Shown here: positions 35,151 through 46,587 of the stretch, in pieces
How positions within the stretch are numbered: position 1 is the first letter of the stretch
Layout of the letters: every line of letters begins with the position of its first letter
Source: Manihot esculenta
Taxonomy: Eukaryota > Streptophyta > Magnoliopsida > Malpighiales > Euphorbiaceae
Assembly: GCF_001659605.2 (NCBI RefSeq)
Contig: NC_035168.2
Location: 16,486,449 to 16,550,448 of the forward strand
Length of the DNA: 64,000 nt
Direction of reading: 5' to 3'
Made by a program: the position numbers and the translations under genes
The notes under the pieces: model-generated
What the model was told of the DNA's origin: nothing
The model's database searches: none
The model's input: the letters and a program-made list of their open reading frames with translations, nothing else

Positions 35151-36120
35151 GATGTGTGCATAAGGGTTGCAATAATTTTCAACAATTTGAATTGCATTGA
35201 AACTATCATTGTAGTAAATTATTCAATCTGTAAAGCTCCAAATCATAACAAATCAAGTTTCAATCACTTAACTCAAGGCTTATGACATGAGAATTACATT
35301 TGACTATGATGCAAACTTGGGGAAAATATTTTTGAGGAAGGGGAGAATGATATGGATCAGCCATCACTCATTCATTGAGCCTAATGGAGCAGGGAAGATC
35401 CATTAGTGCTCCATAATGAACCTATCACAAGGAGCCGTGTAAAGAAGTTTGGGGTGCCCATGTCCTTATTCATTCAAGAATAAGTTACATAAAAACTTAA
35501 TGAACTTGCATTCAACAAGTGCTATGTGGAGCTTGAAGGCACACCTGAGCTATTCTCATTGCTTGAGGTGTGCATTGAAGATGTTGCTGCCTAGTTTGGC
35601 ATTTGTGGGCTTATTTGTTATTGTCCATAATCTATCCTTTATTGCTTTATTTAGTTTAGATATTGTGTAAGGAGTATGGGCTATTTGATTGATGGGCCAT
35701 ACTTCATAGGTTAGTTTAATGTTTTGGGCCTAGTTTGAGCCTTAGTGTGCTGTCCCCTTTGCTATAGTTTATTAATTTCGCCCAGTCTTGTTTGGCACTT
35801 TAAGGTTTAGTTTATCCTTAGTCTTTTAGGGTTAGGTTTAGTTTCTCTATATAAATTCAAGCCATCATTTGTGTGGGGAAACTTTTTATTAAAAAATTCA
35901 GAACAATTCATACTACTTGCGTGCTTTTATTATTGTAAAATTGTGAGATTACATTCTTCCAATTGCATAAAGAATTAAGGTGAACTAACCAATTCAATTG
36001 TGACATTTGTCTTATTTCTCCAATCCTCAATTATCGGTGTTCTTGTTGTCCTTTACATTAGATGCCATAGAGGGGATTTTATTGTTGAACCTTGGAGCTA
36101 CTTCATCTTGTCATAGAGTT
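35151..36120 (+). repeat. Inverted copy of the gypsy tail/LTR-like block, copy C
   Basis: 35290-35460 encodes remnants such as EPITRSRVKKFG, the typical tail of gypsy polyproteins. 35449-36120 is the reverse complement of most of 33650-34400. The opening part (35151-35290) also resembles 36470-36610 and, inverted, 31740-31890. This copy faces copy A across the 144-bp repeats, so the region forms a large imperfect inverted repeat centred near 35 kb. Confidence 0.6.
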
Positions 36121-36637
36121 CTTGGACTTAATCGATAGGGTTCCATGTCAGCAATCTCAATTACCGCCACAACTTGATAATAATGAAGAGGTTTCAATCA
36201 TATATGAGGAGAAATCTTTTGAGGAAGAAATCGTAATTGAGACCAAACATGATGAAGATTCGAGATTATATTCGAGGATTATTCTGCTGAAGAAATCCAA
36301 GCAGTTGAAGTACAAGATCCTTCAATAGATGAAAGACATGACACTCAAGTTACTTCTGAGATTATTCCTCAAGATCACAAGCCTGAAGATAGGTATGTGT
36401 ACATCGATCCTTTTCTTATCTATATGATTGCAGATTCGAGGATGAATTTTCTTGAGGGAGGAATTGATGCATGCATGAGGGGACAATAATTTTCAACAAT
36501 TTGAAGTGCATTGGAGCTGTCATAGTAATAAATTATTCAGTCCGTAAAGTTCCAAATCATGACAACTCGAGTTAGCATCGATTAATTCAACGCTTATGAG
36601 ATAATAACTACATTTAGGAAATATGGGATAATGAGAA
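36121..36637 (+). pseudogene. Internal part of a plus-strand deleted LTR element
   Basis: It matches inverted 31690-32220, the internal part of the element at 31089-33114. It includes the DSRMNFLEGG phrase near 36440. It continues beyond the solo LTR at 42733 and joins the LTR at 42766. Stops and frame changes are frequent. Confidence 0.6.
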
Positions 36638-37294
36638 TGTTAGTGTATTTGCCCTAGGTCATTATCTTAGACTTTTTGTATGTCATTTTGTTTATCAATA
36701 AAAGATGTTTTATTATCATTATTATTTGTTTACACGTTACATAATAATTATTAATATCTATGGTTACTTATTATTATAATGATAATAATAAAATATGACT
36801 AGTATGATTATTGATTGATAATCATGAGGTGATTATGTATATGTTGATATAAATCAATAATCATAGATACTTGTTAGAGAATAAAGTATTGAATGGACCC
36901 ATATTGATATCAATATATGGCTTATTGTCATAAGTGAATCTTAAGATAGTTATGTTTTAATCATTTGACTTTAGATTGTCATAGTTTCCAATATAAGGAC
37001 TGTTATATTTTGACATAACCAAACATTGTCTTTAATCGGATAATTATAAAGGTTATAATTGAACATAATAGAAATTATGTAGAGGATATTGAACAATCAA
37101 GATATAATTTGTCCTCTCTTTGAGAGAGATATCTTTTAGGCCCCTCAATAAGTGAGACTGAGAAATGTATAGTCGTGCTCAAATGAATTGATAATGTGAT
37201 CAATATCATTTCGTTTTATCAGTCTACTTAGAGATCAAGAAATTATAAATTTGAACACTATAAATTTTACATTGACCATGACTTATGTTCAAAC

Positions 37295-37507
37295 TAATAC
37301 ACTGGGCAATCAGAGATATCTTTATTGATTACAGAATAGGTATTTATACATACAAGTGTGACTTGGTTAACAAGTATTTGAAATCTATACAAACTAGGAA
37401 ACTGAAATCTATACAAATTAGGAAAATAGAATCCTAATCCTTATCAGTATAGTCTCAATCCTAATCCTTATCACTTATCAGTATAGTCTCAATCCTAATC
37501 CTTATCA
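37295..37507 (-). repeat. 3' LTR of the copia element
   Basis: Apparently identical to 41764-41976. It contains an internal tandem duplication of a roughly 30-bp phrase ending 'tcctaatccttatca'. Confidence 0.95.
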
Positions 37508-40500
37508 CGCCCCCGCAAGCTGTACCGGAGGGGCAGCAAGGTACATCTTGTCTCGAAAGAATTGAAAACGAGATTTTGGTAGTGGTTTAGTCAGTACATC
37601 AGCAATTTGATGATCAGTCCCAATGTAACGAACAAAGAGGTGCTTGTTTTTGACCAAATCTCTAACAAAATGAAAATCTATCTCCATATGCTTTGTTCTT
37701 GAATGGAAAATCGGATTAGCAGTCATATAGGTGGCACTTAAGTTATCACTCCAGATGATTGGTGCAGTGGATAATGAAATTCCAACTTCATTTAGTAATG
37801 ACTTTAACCATACCATTTCAGAAGCTACTGAAGCAATGGCTCGATACTCGGCTTCGGTGGAGGACCGAGATACAGACTTTTGTTTTCGGGAAACCCATGA
37901 AATCAATGACTTGCCGAAGTAGACGGCGAAACCTGTGGTGGATTTTCTGTCATCAATAGAACCACCCCAATCTGCATCACAATATCCTTGAAGAATTGGT
38001 TGAGTACTTTTCGAAAAGAAGAGGCCAAACTCTGATGTAGCTTTCACATAGCGCAGAATCCGCTTTACTGCCATCCAATGTTCAGTGGTAGGAGAATGCA
38101 TAAATTGGGCTACCTTGTTCACCGAGTAAGCGAGGTCTGGACGTGTGAAAGTAAGATATTGAAGTGCTCCTACAACACTTCGATATAAGGTTTGATCATG
38201 GAATGGAGCACCACTTGTTAAGGAGAGCTTGGCTTTAGCATTTGATGGAGTATTGACCGGGCTACATTCTGCCATTTGCGTTCGATGGAGTAAATATGAA
38301 ATATACTTCTTTTGATTCAAGTACAAACCATTCTTATTCCATGTTGCTTGTATGCCCAAAAAATAGGAGAGGCGTCCCATTGGCTTGATTGCAAACTGCT
38401 GCTTAAGATTGGATAGTAAGGATTCGGCCAAGGAGTGATTATTACCAATGATTAAAATGTCATCCACGTAGACAAGGCAAAATAATTTTGAGGATCCAGC
38501 CGTATAGAAAAAAAGAGAGGTATCGGTTTTGGAGCCCTTGAACCCGAAGTGAAGCAAAGCATCAGTCAATCGTTGATTCCACATACGTGGAGATTGTTTT
38601 AAACCATATAAAGAACGCTTTAGATGACAAACATGATTCGGCTTATGAGGATCAATGAAGCCTTGTGGTTGGATCATAAAGACATCTTCGTCGAGATTGC
38701 CATGAAGAAAAGCGTTAGAAATATCCATTTGGTCAACAAACCAGTCATGTTGTAGAGCCAAAGCTAACATCAATCGAATGGTAGATGGCTTGACAACCGG
38801 GCTGTAGGTGTCATCAAAATCAATTCCAGGCCTCTGATGGTAACCCTTTGCTACTAAGCGTGCTTTGTACCGATCAACTGAACCATCGGTTTTTAACTTG
38901 GTGCGATAAACCCACTTGCACCCAATGACATTGTGAGTTGGAGTTGGTGGAACAAGTTGCCAAGTACCATTCGAAATGAGTGCATTATACTCCTCTTGCA
39001 TTGCCAATCGCCATCTAGAGTCCTTGCTTGCTTGAGTGAAAGTAGTTGGTGTTGAGGTAGAATCAACCGAAACAGCCAAGGAGAAAGGTTGTCTCGGTTT
39101 AAGGTTCCCAGTTTGAATTCTGGTGACCATATGATGGCGTCGGGTAGTAACTGGTTCAGGAGAGGCAGCTTCGACAAGACCAACAGGTAGTGACTCAACC
39201 AATTGTAGAGGTGGAGGACTAGATTCGGCTGCTAGGGAAGTCTCGGCAGTTTCTTGAGACGATGTAGGCGGTTGTGAATGGGCAGCCAAATGGAAATCCG
39301 TACCATTGGGAAGTACCTCCTGAATTGGGTATTGAACCCGCTCTTGAATAGCAGCCGTAGGTAAGGAAAAAAACCGGTGCAGAAGCTGACGGTGAAGGGA
39401 CAGTGGTACGAGTTGCTGATTGACCAATGAATGGGAAAACCTGTTCATCAAAGACAACGTGACGTGAGATAAAGAATTTGGAAGAAGACATATCAAGACA
39501 AATGTAACCTTTATGTTGTCTACTATAGCCAAGAAAAACACAAGGTGTAGAACAGGGTTCTAATTTATTTTTGGTATATGGACGTAACCAAGGGTAACAC
39601 AAACAACCAAAAACTCTAAGACTTTTGAAGTTTGGCCGAACATGAAAAAGTATCTCAAAGGGTGATTTGTGATTAAGATGTGGTGTAGGCAACCGGTTTA
39701 TGGTATAAACGACAGTAGCAAAAGCATTTGTCCAATATTTGTGTGGTACGCCGGAATGAGCGAGGAGAGCTCTTCCTGTTTCAACAATATGTCGATGCTT
39801 TCTCTCAGCGCATCCATTTTGCTCCGGTGTGTATGGACAAGAGATTCTCTGAGATATACCATTATCACGAAGATAACTTGTCAATGCTTGAAATTCGCCA
39901 CCCCAGTCTGCCTGAAACATCTTAATAGAACGATCAAAGTATTTTTCCACTATTATGCGAAATTGCTGGAATATTGATAGAACTTCAGATTTATGTTGCA
40001 AAAAATAAATCCAAGTATACTTGGAATAATGATCATAAAAAATAACATAATATCTGAAATTGTCAGCCGAAGAAATCGGAGTTGGGCCCCATAAGTCAGA
40101 ACAAATTAACTCCAAAGGTGCTTTTGCCTTAAATTCAGAATTAACAAAAGGAAGCTTATGACTCTTAGACATTGAACAAGCAGAACATAAAGATTTAGGT
40201 AACATAGATGACGAAATTAAACTTGACTCGACTGCCTTCCGAATGGTAGGAAAATTGGCATGTCCTAAACGAGCATGCCATGTAGTAAGAGACGCAGCAT
40301 GGGCTTGAATATTGTTGAGTGTTGTGGCGGATAATGGATAAAGCCCCCCTTTACTCGGTCCTTTGTGTAGAATTTCCCTCGTTACCAAATCCTTTCTATC
40401 AAAAAAGTCAGGGAAAAATTCGACAGATACACGGTTAGAAACACAAAAGGAATAAACTGACAAAAGATTTTGAATGGCATTAGGAACACAAAGAATATCA

Positions 40501-41693
40501 CGTAGATTAAACTTGCGATGAGAAACATTAATGGAGGAATGACCAACATGAGAAATTGGGAGTTTGGAACCATTACCTAAAGCGACTTCCTCGGGACCAG
40601 TATATTCAGAGTGAATTGCTAGGTTATCCAAATCATTGGTCAGATGATGTGTAGTACCACTGTCCATTAACCACGGAGCTGAAGGGTGCACACGGTTAGA
40701 CGCCATATTGGCTGCTGGCCGAACTTGATTCTTGGAACTGCCATTATCAGTTTTGGGAGAAGGACATATGCGAGCCACATGGCCAAAACCATTACAATTA
40801 TAACATTGAAGATTGGAATTGTCTTGAGGAAGTGAATTCAAACCTCCATAAGATTGTTGTCCACGACTATTACCAAAAGAGTATTGGTTCGAATAATTAT
40901 TGTAAGAGAATGGATAATTATTCGAAGAATACCCTCTGCCAGAATTTTCAGAATAATAACCTCTGCCGGAGGAGTGCCTACCACGACCACGTCCTCGGCC
41001 TCGCCCTCTCCCTCGGGCATTGTACTGACTTTGCGAAAACTGGGCTGATGGAGCCACAACAGCAACTTTCTCGTCTTTCTTTAATCTGCGTTCTTCAGTC
41101 AATAAACGAGCATGTAATTCGTCAAAGTCGATTGTAGCATCACTTTGATCAAGCAAACGAACAAAACTGCTATAAGTTGGGCCAAGCCCATTGCAAGCAA
41201 ATTCAACCAAGTCTTCGTCAGAAACTGACTGTCCTAAAGCAGTCAATCGATCGGACAATAGTTTAATATTCGACATATACTCATCGATAGACAGAGAATC
41301 TCGTTGAAGATTATGAAGCTGTCCTCTTAACTCACGAATCTGAGCACGGTTTCCAGACGCATAAACCGTTTGAAGTTTTGTCCAGGCTGCATTGGCAGTT
41401 GTAAGTCCAACAATCTTAGAAAGAACTCGTTCGGATAGTGATGACGCTATCCAACTAAACACGAGCTGATCAGTGGTTTCCCATTGGCTGTAATTCGGGT
41501 TTGCTGTTCCATCCGAATTTATTTTTGCTGGAGGTGGAGTACTGAGATCAAGATGATGCTTCAAGCCGCAACCGCTAACCATGGGAAGAAATTGCGTCTT
41601 CCATAACAAGTAATTATCTGAGGTAAGCTTAATTGAGATTTGATGATTAAGCTGGGGTGAACTTGCAGAACTAGAACTAGAGCTTGACGCCAT
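37505..41693 (-). pseudogene. Copia gag-pol polyprotein with one frameshift
   Basis: The first frame (41693-39219, 824 residues) starts MASSSSSSSASS. It holds the gag domain, a CCHC knuckle (CYNCNGFGHVARIC), the protease site (MDSGTTHH) and integrase with its HHCC finger and catalytic D/D/E core (SDLWGP, NGCAERKHR). The second frame (ending at 37505) holds reverse transcriptase (NAFLHG, YVDDILI) and RNase H (DADWGG, SSTEAEY, then DVLTKPLP). The frames overlap near 39365-39371, where seven A's (T's on the coding strand) sit, so a one-base change in this run most likely broke a single frame. All catalytic motifs are otherwise present. The machinery would make and insert new element copies. The damage is recent or even an assembly error. 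Confidence 0.93.
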
Positions 41694-41749
41694 GATTAGA
41701 AATTATGAGATCTGAAAAAAAAAAAAATTAATGGTGTTTAAACCCTATT

Positions 41750-41763
41750 GGGCTCTGATACCA
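41750..41763 (-). other. Primer-binding site of the copia element
   Basis: On the minus strand it reads TGGTATCAGAGCCC, complementary to the 3' end of plant initiator tRNA-Met. It directly follows the 5' LTR. Confidence 0.9.
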
Positions 41764-41976
41764 TAATACACTGGGCAATCAGAGATATCTTTATTGATTA
41801 CAGAATAGGTATTTATACATACAAGTGTGACTTGGTTAACAAGTATTTGAAATCTATACAAACTAGGAAACTGAAATCTATACAAATTAGGAAAATAGAA
41901 TCCTAATCCTTATCAGTATAGTCTCAATCCTAATCCTTATCACTTATCAGTATAGTCTCAATCCTAATCCTTATCA
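41764..41976 (-). repeat. 5' LTR of the copia element
   Basis: Partner of 37295-37507; no difference was seen on reading both. The right flank carries the CAAAC duplication. Confidence 0.95.
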
Positions 41977-42765
41977 CAAACTAGATATCGTATGACAAAA
42001 GGATTAATAAATATTCTGTTTATTAGGTTTTATCGAACTATCGATTCTCATATTAATTGGATAGTCATAATATCTTGCTAAAGGCCGCTTATGATTTATG
42101 GGTCTTGTTGGACTGGGTCTATTGCCAATTAATGTAAGTCTATTAGGTTACACACAAAAGAACATCATTGATGCGTTATGTCATATTAATAGGTTAAGAG
42201 TCCATTAGTATAATTAATAATAATACTAATAAAAATATTATTATTATTAAGATTAATTATTTGTTGTTATTATAACATAATAAAATTTAAAAGATCTGCA
42301 GCATATCTGTAACTATTATTATCTGTGATATTGTGACGATTGTTATGAATACAACTCTTTTATGAAAAGAAGTGTAGGGAAACGAAAAGACTGAGAGAAA
42401 ACGAAACATAAAACACCTTCTTTGAGTTGTGTGAGGAAGTTTTTTTTTTTCATAATTATTTTTTTAGAGTTGCAAATTGGGAGCACATAGCTAATCCATC
42501 CGTTCGAAGAGTTAGCACTCTAGACGAAAACATTCGTGTGGATCCCATTGAGGGTGTTCGTTTCATAAGCAGCATCATCAGTCCGGAATAGTTTCTTTTC
42601 GTCAAGTCTAAAAGGTTAGTCTCTTTATCCTTCCTTTCGAATTAAACGAAGCACTTGTATCCTAAAAGGGAAAATATAGATTTTTTCCACTAATTTTCGG
42701 TTGCAGTAATCTCTGGGTTTCCTTATAGAGAAAGTAAGCCACAACCTCTTCAACACATGTGGAAG

Positions 42766-43394
42766 TGCAATGTAATTTCAGATCGCGTAATGTATGTATG
42801 GCCGAATTGCACTTAGGCCAATTTTATTATTTTAGTATATTGTGGAATTTGTTTTTAAATGAATTTTGCCTTTATTAGAAGCCAAATTCGTGCAACCTGT
42901 TATAGAAGGAGATTTCTCTAAGACAATTTAGGAAAATGATCTTTAATGTAATCTAGGTTTGACCATTTGACTAGATACCCATCTTATATTATAATTAAAC
43001 CTTCCTACATTAGAATTGGGATTTTAAGGCTATAAAAATACCCTTAAGGATTGTAGCCATGAATTATTGATTGAGAATGGAATGAAAAAATTGATATTTC
43101 TCTCCATAATTAGAATTTATTATTAGAACTTGAGTTCTTCTACATTATTTAGCAACTTATAAAGGTTCAATCTTGTGACATTCTAATGCAGGTTTTCTCA
43201 TTCTATGCTTAGTTAACTTATAAAAAATTTCTTATGGCATTCTCAAGCTGGAATCGCTTGATTATTTATGTTTCTAATCACATTAATTGATTAGGGGTGT
43301 GATAGAGTAACCTTTGGAAATTATCTAAGTCTCGTTCATTATTAAGTGTGTGTTTGGAGTTCTTAATCAAATGTGGATCCTGAATTCTACATCA
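42766..43394 (+). repeat. LTR of the plus-strand deleted element
   Basis: It is inverted relative to, and homologous with, 31089-31685 and 32515-33114. It starts TGCAATG and ends ACATCA. It forms the 3' LTR of the plus-strand element whose internal part is 36121-36637. The sequence after it (43395 on) is minus-strand gypsy RT, so this element inserted into a gypsy copy. Its 5' LTR was not identified. Confidence 0.65.
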
Positions 43395-44110
43395 CTTGCA
43401 ATCAACAAACATGCACCATGAGCCATCCTTAGCAGCATTGGGATGGCATAACGGCTCAAACTCTCTCTCACTAAATCCTTCTCCATAAGTTCATCCATTT
43501 GCCTTTACATCTCCTTTGTCTCTAATGGATTGCTTCAGCAAGTTGGTCTATTTGGAATGGTAGAGGCAGGTATGAAGTCAATCTGATGCCCAATCCCTCT
43601 CAAAGATGGTAAATCACTAGGTAGCTTATCTAGAAAGACATTAGAAAACTCCTGCAACATAGTGACAAAACCAAAAGGCAAACAAGAAAGATCAATGTCA
43701 GTGTCAGAAAAAAAAATCTTTGTATATCTTATGAGCAACAAGGGCTACCCTAAAGAGATAATACTCTTAATCTCTCTTGCTCTGACATAGAATGTTTTTT
43801 TTTTACCCTCCTCTCTCTCGGCTTTTCACTCACAGTTGGGCCATTAATATGTTTTGTTACTTTTGTGGCCTCTTTCTCCCAAACCTTACTCTTTTCTCTC
43901 TTTGTTTTTCTCGAACCCCAAAACTCACTTCCTTTTTTACCAAAGGTCGAAGCCTCTCTCTCTCTCTGAAGTATCTTCTTTTTATTAGAATACACTTCTT
44001 GAGGTGATAATGGAGCAAGAATCACCTTTTTATCATCATGAGAAAAAGAATATCAGTTGTTATACCCATCATATCGCCATGTCCTTCCTAACAACAAATG
44101 GCCTGCCTGT
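43395..44110 (-). pseudogene. Ty3/gypsy protease-reverse transcriptase fragment
   Basis: Minus-strand phrases read in order: LLLGRTWRYD (end of the protease region, near 44060-44090), HDDKKVILAPLSPQEVY, a lysine/glutamate-rich spacer, then LLQEF.NVF...LPSDLPSLRGI.H.IDFIP (start of the RT region, 43560-43720) and a damaged piece of the RT palm (43395-43540). Stops and frameshifts occur. Family phrases fit Reina-like chromoviruses, perhaps the same family as the integrase fragment at 33130-33551. Confidence 0.8.
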
Positions 44111-45062
44111 ATATGATGTGAAACCTTATGGATCAAGTCTAAGAACTCTATGACAAGATGGAATAATTCCAAAGATCAGCAATAAACCCCTCTCTGGCAC
44201 CCAACACAAAGGATAACAAGAACACCAATAATTGAGGATTAGAGAAACAAGACAAATGCCACAATTGAATTGATAAGTTTACTTTGATTTTTGTTGCAAT
44301 TAGAAGAATGTAATCTCACACGCTCACAATAACAAACGCACGCAAATAGCATTAATAATTCTCAATTTTGATTAAAGTTCTTCCCACGCAAATGAAGACT
44401 AGATTTTATATAGAGAAAACTAAACCTAAACCTAGAAGACTAAGAATAAACTAAACCCTAAAGTGTCAAATAAGGCTAACTGAATTTCATAGCCCATAGC
44501 AAGGGGAAGGCACACTAAAGCCGAAAACTAGGCCAAATAACTAAACTAGCAATACTAAAGCAAATAAGATAGAATAAGCTTAACCCAATAAATGGGCTTA
44601 CAAAATATATCATTAAGCCCTAAATAACATGTATAACACGTCCTCCAAGGCTACCCATAAGTTGTTCACATACTTTGCACATGCTCTTTAAGTTACACAT
44701 GCATTGTACATATTTCTTCAAATCTTTCCACCTGGTTTAATGGACTTGTAGACCTTCTATTTTGGCCCAGTAGATATGAATCTTCATAAAAGCCTTCCTG
44801 AATCTTCACTTTAGGCTTCCCTTTGTATAGTTTTGGCCAATAGGCTTGATTATGCTCTTTAAGATCATAATTGCAAGGGTTGCACCAAATCTACCCCATA
44901 TGAATTGAAGCACACCCCAAGTGTATTTGGATCATATGAATATGATTTTGAACTCTTTTGAGACCCATTTAAATGATATAAGGTTACTCCACATCATTGT
45001 TGCAAGTCTACCCTATTAGATCCGTAACATTCCCTCTTTTAGAAAAAATTCATCCTCGAATC
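44111..45062 (-). repeat. LTR-like block of the gypsy family, copy B
   Basis: Homologous to 33552-34730 in the same orientation, but it replaces the middle part with unrelated sequence (about 44600-44830). Right of it, a short piece of polyprotein tail (near 45040-45062) borders the truncated solo LTR copy. Confidence 0.55.
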
Positions 45063-46342
45063 TATAAGGAAGTCCAGAGATCACTGCAATCCAAAATTAT
45101 GTAGCGGAAAAAAAAAGATTTGTGCTTCCCCTTTTAAGATCTTAGTGCTTCGTTTAATTTGAAAGGAAGGATAAAGAGACTAACCTTTTAGACTTGACGA
45201 AAAGAAATTGTTCTGGATTGATGGTACTGCTTCTAAAATGAATACCCTCAATGTTATCCACATGAATGTTTCTGTCTGATGTGCTAGCTCTCTCAACGGA
45301 TGGATTAGCTATGTACTCCCAATTTGCAACTTTGAAAAATGATTACGAAAAAAAAACCTTCCTCACGCAACTCAAAGAAGGTGTTTTAAGTTTACTCGTT
45401 TTCTCTCAGTCTTTTCATTTTCCCACTCTCTTTTTTGTAAAAAAGTTGTATTCATAACAACCGTCATAGTATTGCAGATACTAATATATCTATGCGATAA
45501 GTCCTTTTCAAAAGAAAATAAAAAGATCTTTTATCTGTAGTAGTTACAGATAGAATGCAGATCTTTTAAATATTATTATATTATAATAACAATAAATAAT
45601 TAATATTAATAATAATAACATCTTTATTAATATTATTATTAACTATAATAACGGGCTCTTAGCCCATTAATATGATATAGCACATCAATGACGATCTTTT
45701 GTGTGTGACCCAATAGACTCACATTAATTGGCAATAGGCCCAGTCCAACAAGGCCCATAAATCATAAGCAGTCCCTAGCAAGACATTATGACTACCCAAT
45801 TAATATGAGGATCGATAGTTCGATAAAGTCTAATAAACAAAATATGTATTAATACCTTTATCACACAATATCTAGTTTGAACATAAGTTATGATCAATAT
45901 CAAACTTATAATGTTCAAATTTAAGATTTCTCGATCTCTAAGTAGACTGATAAAATCAAATAATACTGATCACATTATCAATTCATTTGAGTACGACCAT
46001 GCATTTATCAGTCTCACTTATTAAGGGGCCCAGAAGATATTTCTCTCAAAGAGAGGGATAAATTCTATTTTGATTGTTCAATATCCTTTACATAATTTCT
46101 ATTATGTTCAATCATAACCTTTATGATTATCCGATTAAAGACAATGTTTGTTTATGTCAAAACATAACAGTCCTTATATTGGAAACTATGACAATCTCAA
46201 GTCAAATGATTAAAATATAACTAATTTGAGATTCACTTATGACAATAACCCATGTAGTGATCTCAATGTGGATCCATCCAATACTTTATTCTCTAACAAG
46301 TATCTATGATTATTGATTTATATCAACATATACATAATCATC
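45063..46342 (-). repeat. Truncated inverted copy of the 1.4-kb LTR
   Basis: The reverse complement matches 36835-37294 plus 41982-42727 nearly end to end, with scattered substitutions and no copia insertion. About 190 bp of the 5' part are missing, and the break coincides with the Athila-like LTR fragment at 46343. Together with 36638-42727 it makes inverted arms of about 1.3 kb. Confidence 0.75.
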
Positions 46343-46580
46343 TGACTCGCAGTTGTCGAAGCCGGTCAAAAATAACCTTCTGGTTATCAACAATCTTACA
46401 ACTGTAGATAGTGGTGAAAGGATCGAATCCACAGGGAATTGAAAACGTACCTATCTTCCTTATCAAGACAAAGAGAATTAACTGAAATAAAAATAAACTG
46501 AAAGAGAAGCAAACAGAAACAAGATAAACTGAAAGCAAATAAACCGAAAGTAAAATAAGAGGGGTTTTGAGATTGATTGC
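46343..46580 (-). repeat. Inverted fragment of the Athila-like LTR 3' end
   Basis: The reverse complement matches 48095-48326, including the terminal GAGTCA. It is head-to-head with the complete LTR starting at 46588. It may be left from an earlier insertion of the same family in opposite orientation. Confidence 0.75.
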
Positions 46581-46587
46581 AGTAAAT

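Larger units (their letters stand above)
37295..41976 (-). mobile_element. Young Ty1/copia retrotransposon (Ale/Retrofit-like), 4.68 kb
   Basis: LTRs of 213 bp (37295-37507 and 41764-41976) look identical base for base, and CAAAC flanks both sides (37290-37294 and 41977-41981). The primer site (tRNA-Met type, TGGTATCAGAGCCC on the minus strand, 41750-41763) directly abuts the 5' LTR. A G-rich purine tract lies beside the 3' LTR near 37508-37515. Domain order gag, protease, integrase, reverse transcriptase, RNase H is that of copia. The element is complete except for one frameshift. LTR ends on the minus strand are TG...TA rather than TG...CA. Confidence 0.95.
36638..42727 (+). mobile_element. 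Solo LTR of about 1.4 kb, split by a copia element
   Basis: The sequence starts TGTTAGTG and ends TTCCTTATA. It is flanked by GAGAA at 36633-36637 and 42728-42732, a perfect 5-bp duplication. Removing the copia element and its duplicated site leaves about 1403 bp. The left part ('gtatttgccctaggtcat') resembles LTRs of plant copia elements. A second, inverted, truncated copy lies at 45063-46342. No internal retroelement sequence of this family is present in between. The terminal CA is replaced by TA in both copies. Confidence 0.8.

Noticed and set aside
31089..46342. Endogenous pararetrovirus insertion
   Set aside because: The coding pieces are gypsy integrase, protease-RT and copia polyprotein with LTRs and tRNA primer sites; no movement or coat protein domain was seen.
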